Positions 9,463 through 11,553 of a stretch of 11,553 nt of DNA are shown here, piece by piece (within the stretch, counting starts at the first letter, position 1; each line of letters begins with the position of its first letter). The position numbers and the translations under genes were made by a program. The DNA comes from Gaiellasilicea sp046594445 (lineage in GTDB: Bacteria; Actinomycetota; Thermoleophilia; Gaiellales; Gaiellaceae). The notes under the pieces are model-generated. The model searched no databases. It saw nothing but the letters and a program-made list of their open reading frames with translations, and was not told the origin of the DNA. The DNA lies in the NCBI GenBank assembly GCA_046594445.1, contig JBKJSM010000092.1, positions 1 to 11,553 of the forward strand. The letters run 5' to 3'.

Positions 9463-10446
9463 GTGGCCCGCGCGGACTGGACGCTCGACGAGCTCGCCGC
9501 TGGCGTCCGGTCCGGCGACCGTCGCGCCCTCGCACGCGCGATCACGCTCGTCGAGAACCGCGACCCGACCTCGTACGAGCTCGTCCGGCAGCTGTACGGC
9601 CACACCGGCAACGCCTTCGTCGTCGGCGTCACGGGGCCGCCGGGCGTTGGCAAGTCATCGCTGATCGGTGCGCTCGTGCGCCATGTGCGCGAGGCCCAGC
9701 GCACGGTCGGCGTCATCTCCGTCGACCCCTCGAGCCCCTTCACGCAGGGCGCACTGCTTGGCGACCGGATCCGGCTCGCGGATCATTTCCTCGACCCCGG
9801 CGTGTTCATCCGCTCGATGGCGACGCGCGGCCACCTGGGCGGGCTCGCCGAGGCGACGCTCCAGGCGGCGCTGCTGCTCGACGCGGCCGGAAAGGAGCTG
9901 GTTCTGCTGGAGACGGTCGGGGCGGGGCAGAGCGAGGTGGAGGTGATCGGGATCGCGGACACGGTGCTGCTCGTCCTGATGCCGGGCTCCGGCGACTCCG
10001 TGCAGGCGTTGAAAGCGGGGATCATGGAGATTCCCGACGTAATCGCGATCAACAAGATGGACAGCCCAGCCGCGAAGACGATGCTGAACGAGGTTCGCTC
10101 GATCCTGACGCTCGACCGCGACCGCGCGTGGCGGCCCCCGATCGTCCTTACCGAGGCGTTGCGAGGGGAGAACGTGCCGGAGCTCTGGACGAAGATCGAG
10201 GAGCACAAGGCGTTCCTGGAGGCGGAGGGCCTGCTCGAGGAGCGGCGTCGGAAGAACCTCGCTGGAGAGGTCTTCGCGGCGGCTTCCAGCCGTGCGAAGG
10301 CGCACCTCCAGGAGACCGTCGCCGATCGGCCGGAGCTGCGGAGGCTCCTCGACCGCGTGCAGGCCCGCGAGCTCGATCCCCTCTCCGCGGTCCGTGAGAT
10401 CCTCGAGCAGGTGTACGGAATTGACGACGGCGCCGACCCTTCCTGA
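9463..10446 (+). CDS. meaB: MeaB/ArgK-type G3E GTPase, chaperone of methylmalonyl-CoA mutase
   Basis: G-protein that loads and protects the adenosylcobalamin cofactor of acyl-CoA mutases, keeping methylmalonyl-CoA mutase active in the cytoplasm. The 327-residue length is normal. Visible motifs: an N-terminal helical segment (about 5-48), Walker A GPPGVGKS (58-65), VDPSSP (87-92), LLGDRIRL (98-105), SMATRGHLGG (118-127), ETVGAGQSE (150-158), MPGSGDSVQALKAGIMEI (173-190) and guanine-specific NKMD (197-200). These match MeaB rather than the HypB, UreG or CobW branches. The usual GVGQSE is GAGQSE here. It starts with GTG 9463 without a ribosome binding site; a -10-like TAGAGT ends 6 nt earlier, suggesting a leaderless mRNA. 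Its last 26 nt overlap the next gene. The mutase genes are not in the window. Older databases name it ArgK, an arginine-transport kinase, which is a misnomer. Confidence 0.95.
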   Translation: MARADWTLDELAAGVRSGDRRALARAITLVENRDPTSYELVRQLYGHTGNAFVVGVTGPPGVGKSSLIGALVRHVREAQRTVGVISVDPSSPFTQGALLGDRIRLADHFLDPGVFIRSMATRGHLGGLAEATLQAALLLDAAGKELVLLETVGAGQSEVEVIGIADTVLLVLMPGSGDSVQALKAGIMEIPDVIAINKMDSPAAKTMLNEVRSILTLDRDRAWRPPIVLTEALRGENVPELWTKIEEHKAFLEAEGLLEERRRKNLAGEVFAAASSRAKAHLQETVADRPELRRLLDRVQARELDPLSAVREILEQVYGIDDGADPS

Positions 10447-11553
10447 CCTCGAGGCCGCGCGCGCCCGGATCGCCGGGATCGCGCGGGTGACCCCGGTCTA
10501 CCCGTCGGAGACGCTGTCCCGGCTTGCCGGCCGCCCCGTTCAGCTGAAGGCCGAGAACCTGCAGCGGACAGGTGCGTTCAAGATCCGTGGCGCCGTCAAC
10601 ACGATCGCCTCGCTGACGCCGGAGGAGCGCGCAGCAGGGGTCGTCGCCGCGAGCGCGGGCAACCACGGGCAGGCGGTGGCGTGGGCGGCGCGGGAGGCCG
10701 GGATCGCGGCGACAGTCTTCATGCCGCAGGACTCGCCGATGGCGAAGGTCGACGCAACGCGGAACTACGGTGCGACCGTCGAGCTCGTCGGCGCGGGCTT
10801 CGACGAGTCTCTCGCCGCGGCGCTCCAGCTGGTCGAGTCGAGCGGAGCCACGTTCGTGCCTGCGTTCGAGGACCCTCGGGTGATCGCGGGCGCCGGGACG
10901 ATCGGGCTCGAGCTGGTGGAACAGCTCCCCGAGCTCGGCACGTTCGTCGTCCCGATCGGCGGAGGCGGCCTCGCGGCGGGGATCGCGATCGCGTTGCGGG
11001 CTCTCGCGCCCGGCGTGCGCATCGTCGGCGTCCAGGCCGAGGCGTGCAGCCCGCTCGCGGGTGGTAGCCGCTACGGCTACACGATCGCTGAGGGAATCGC
11101 CGTCAAGCAGCCGGGAGCGCTGACCTCGGCGATCGTCACCGAGCTGCTCGATGAGATCGTCACCGTCACCGACGAGCAGATCAGCCACGCGATCGTGCTC
11201 CTGCTCGAGCGGACGAAGCTGCTCGTCGAGGGAGCCGGCGCCGCCTCGCTGGCCGCCCTGCTCGCGGGCAAGGTCTCAGGCGAGGACGAGGCCTGCGTGA
11301 TCCTCTCCGGGGGCAACATCGACCCGACGCTGCTGATCCAGGTGATGCGACACGGGCTGACGCAGGCCGGCCGCTTCCTCGTCATGCGGACGCGCATCGG
11401 CGACCAGCCCGGCGAGCTGATCAAGCTGCTGCAGCTGATCGCCGAGGAGCGCGCGAACGTCGTCTCGGTCGAGCACCACCGCGAGGGAATGGCGTTGCCG
11501 ATCGGCCAGACCGAGGTGGAGCTGACGCTGGCGATGCGCGACGAGGAGCATTG
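10421..11553 (+). CDS. ilvA: Threonine ammonia-lyase (IlvA/TdcB family), 3'-truncated
   Basis: PLP enzyme that deaminates threonine to 2-oxobutyrate, the first step to isoleucine or a route to propionyl-CoA. The 377 residues seen are nearly the whole of a short ~400-residue threonine dehydratase with one C-terminal ACT domain. Visible: GAFKIRG (51-57) with PLP lysine Lys54, SAGNHGQA (78-85), the phosphate loop GGGGL (180-184), SGGN (296-299), and an ACT-like region from about 318 (RFLVMRTRIGDQPGEL). The ACT domain could allow feedback control or activation; the sequence does not show which. The start is uncertain: TTG 10421 gives a family-like N-terminus and overlaps meaB by 26 nt, with AGG (10409-10411) as a weak ribosome binding site. 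The reading frame is open to the window edge. The tdcB versus ilvA name cannot be settled. Confidence 0.9.
   Translation, partial: MTTAPTLPDLEAARARIAGIARVTPVYPSETLSRLAGRPVQLKAENLQRTGAFKIRGAVNTIASLTPEERAAGVVAASAGNHGQAVAWAAREAGIAATVFMPQDSPMAKVDATRNYGATVELVGAGFDESLAAALQLVESSGATFVPAFEDPRVIAGAGTIGLELVEQLPELGTFVVPIGGGGLAAGIAIALRALAPGVRIVGVQAEACSPLAGGSRYGYTIAEGIAVKQPGALTSAIVTELLDEIVTVTDEQISHAIVLLLERTKLLVEGAGAASLAALLAGKVSGEDEACVILSGGNIDPTLLIQVMRHGLTQAGRFLVMRTRIGDQPGELIKLLQLIAEERANVVSVEHHREGMALPIGQTEVELTLAMRDEEH

Noticed and set aside
10148..11188. 346-residue reverse-strand open frame opposite meaB and ilvA
   Set aside because: It shadows two genes with full catalytic motifs; composition is typical of antisense GC-rich DNA.

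Overview
The window is about two-thirds or more G+C (my estimate) and reads as ordinary chromosomal DNA of a high-GC bacterium. All nine genes lie on the + strand and are tightly packed, with no gap over 300 bases. Three things suggest an actinobacterium, perhaps a deep-branching class such as Thermoleophilia/Gaiellales: the strong G/C third-position bias, GTG and TTG starts, and several genes with no visible ribosome binding site but a -10-like element just before the start. This placement is inference; no rRNA or marker tree is available here.

Region 1 (1-1741): the 3' part of an oligopeptide/dipeptide ABC transporter ATPase (OppF/DppF type). It is followed at zero spacing by a small lipoprotein of unknown function, then a one-pass membrane protein with an anti-sigma zinc-binding domain but no sigma factor gene beside it.

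Region 2 (1742-4417): the ATP synthase F1 beta and epsilon genes (atpD, atpC), followed 4 nt later by an FNR-family FAD/NAD(P) oxidoreductase. No gamma-subunit gene precedes atpD, so the F-ATPase genes appear split into at least two loci. The beta P-loop has Thr where Val is usual.

Region 3 (4418-8147): a 115-nt intergenic region holding a promoter-like pair and a long perfect hairpin, then a full-length cobalamin-dependent methionine synthase (metH) with all expected modules.

Region 4 (8148-11553): an MFS exporter-like transporter with inverted repeats before its start; the MeaB-type G3E GTPase that protects B12-dependent acyl-CoA mutases, probably translated from a leaderless GTG; and a threonine ammonia-lyase whose TTG start lies inside the end of meaB and which runs off the window.

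Two cobalamin-linked proteins (MetH, MeaB) lie close together. MeaB and threonine ammonia-lyase could belong to one route: threonine to 2-oxobutyrate, propionyl-CoA, methylmalonyl-CoA and succinyl-CoA. I found no CRISPR array, insertion sequence, prophage, tRNA or rRNA, and no clear new multi-gene system. The best leads are the structured metH leader, the split atp locus with its unusual P-loop, the orphan anti-sigma protein, and the tetranucleotide CTAG, which occurs only at gene boundaries.
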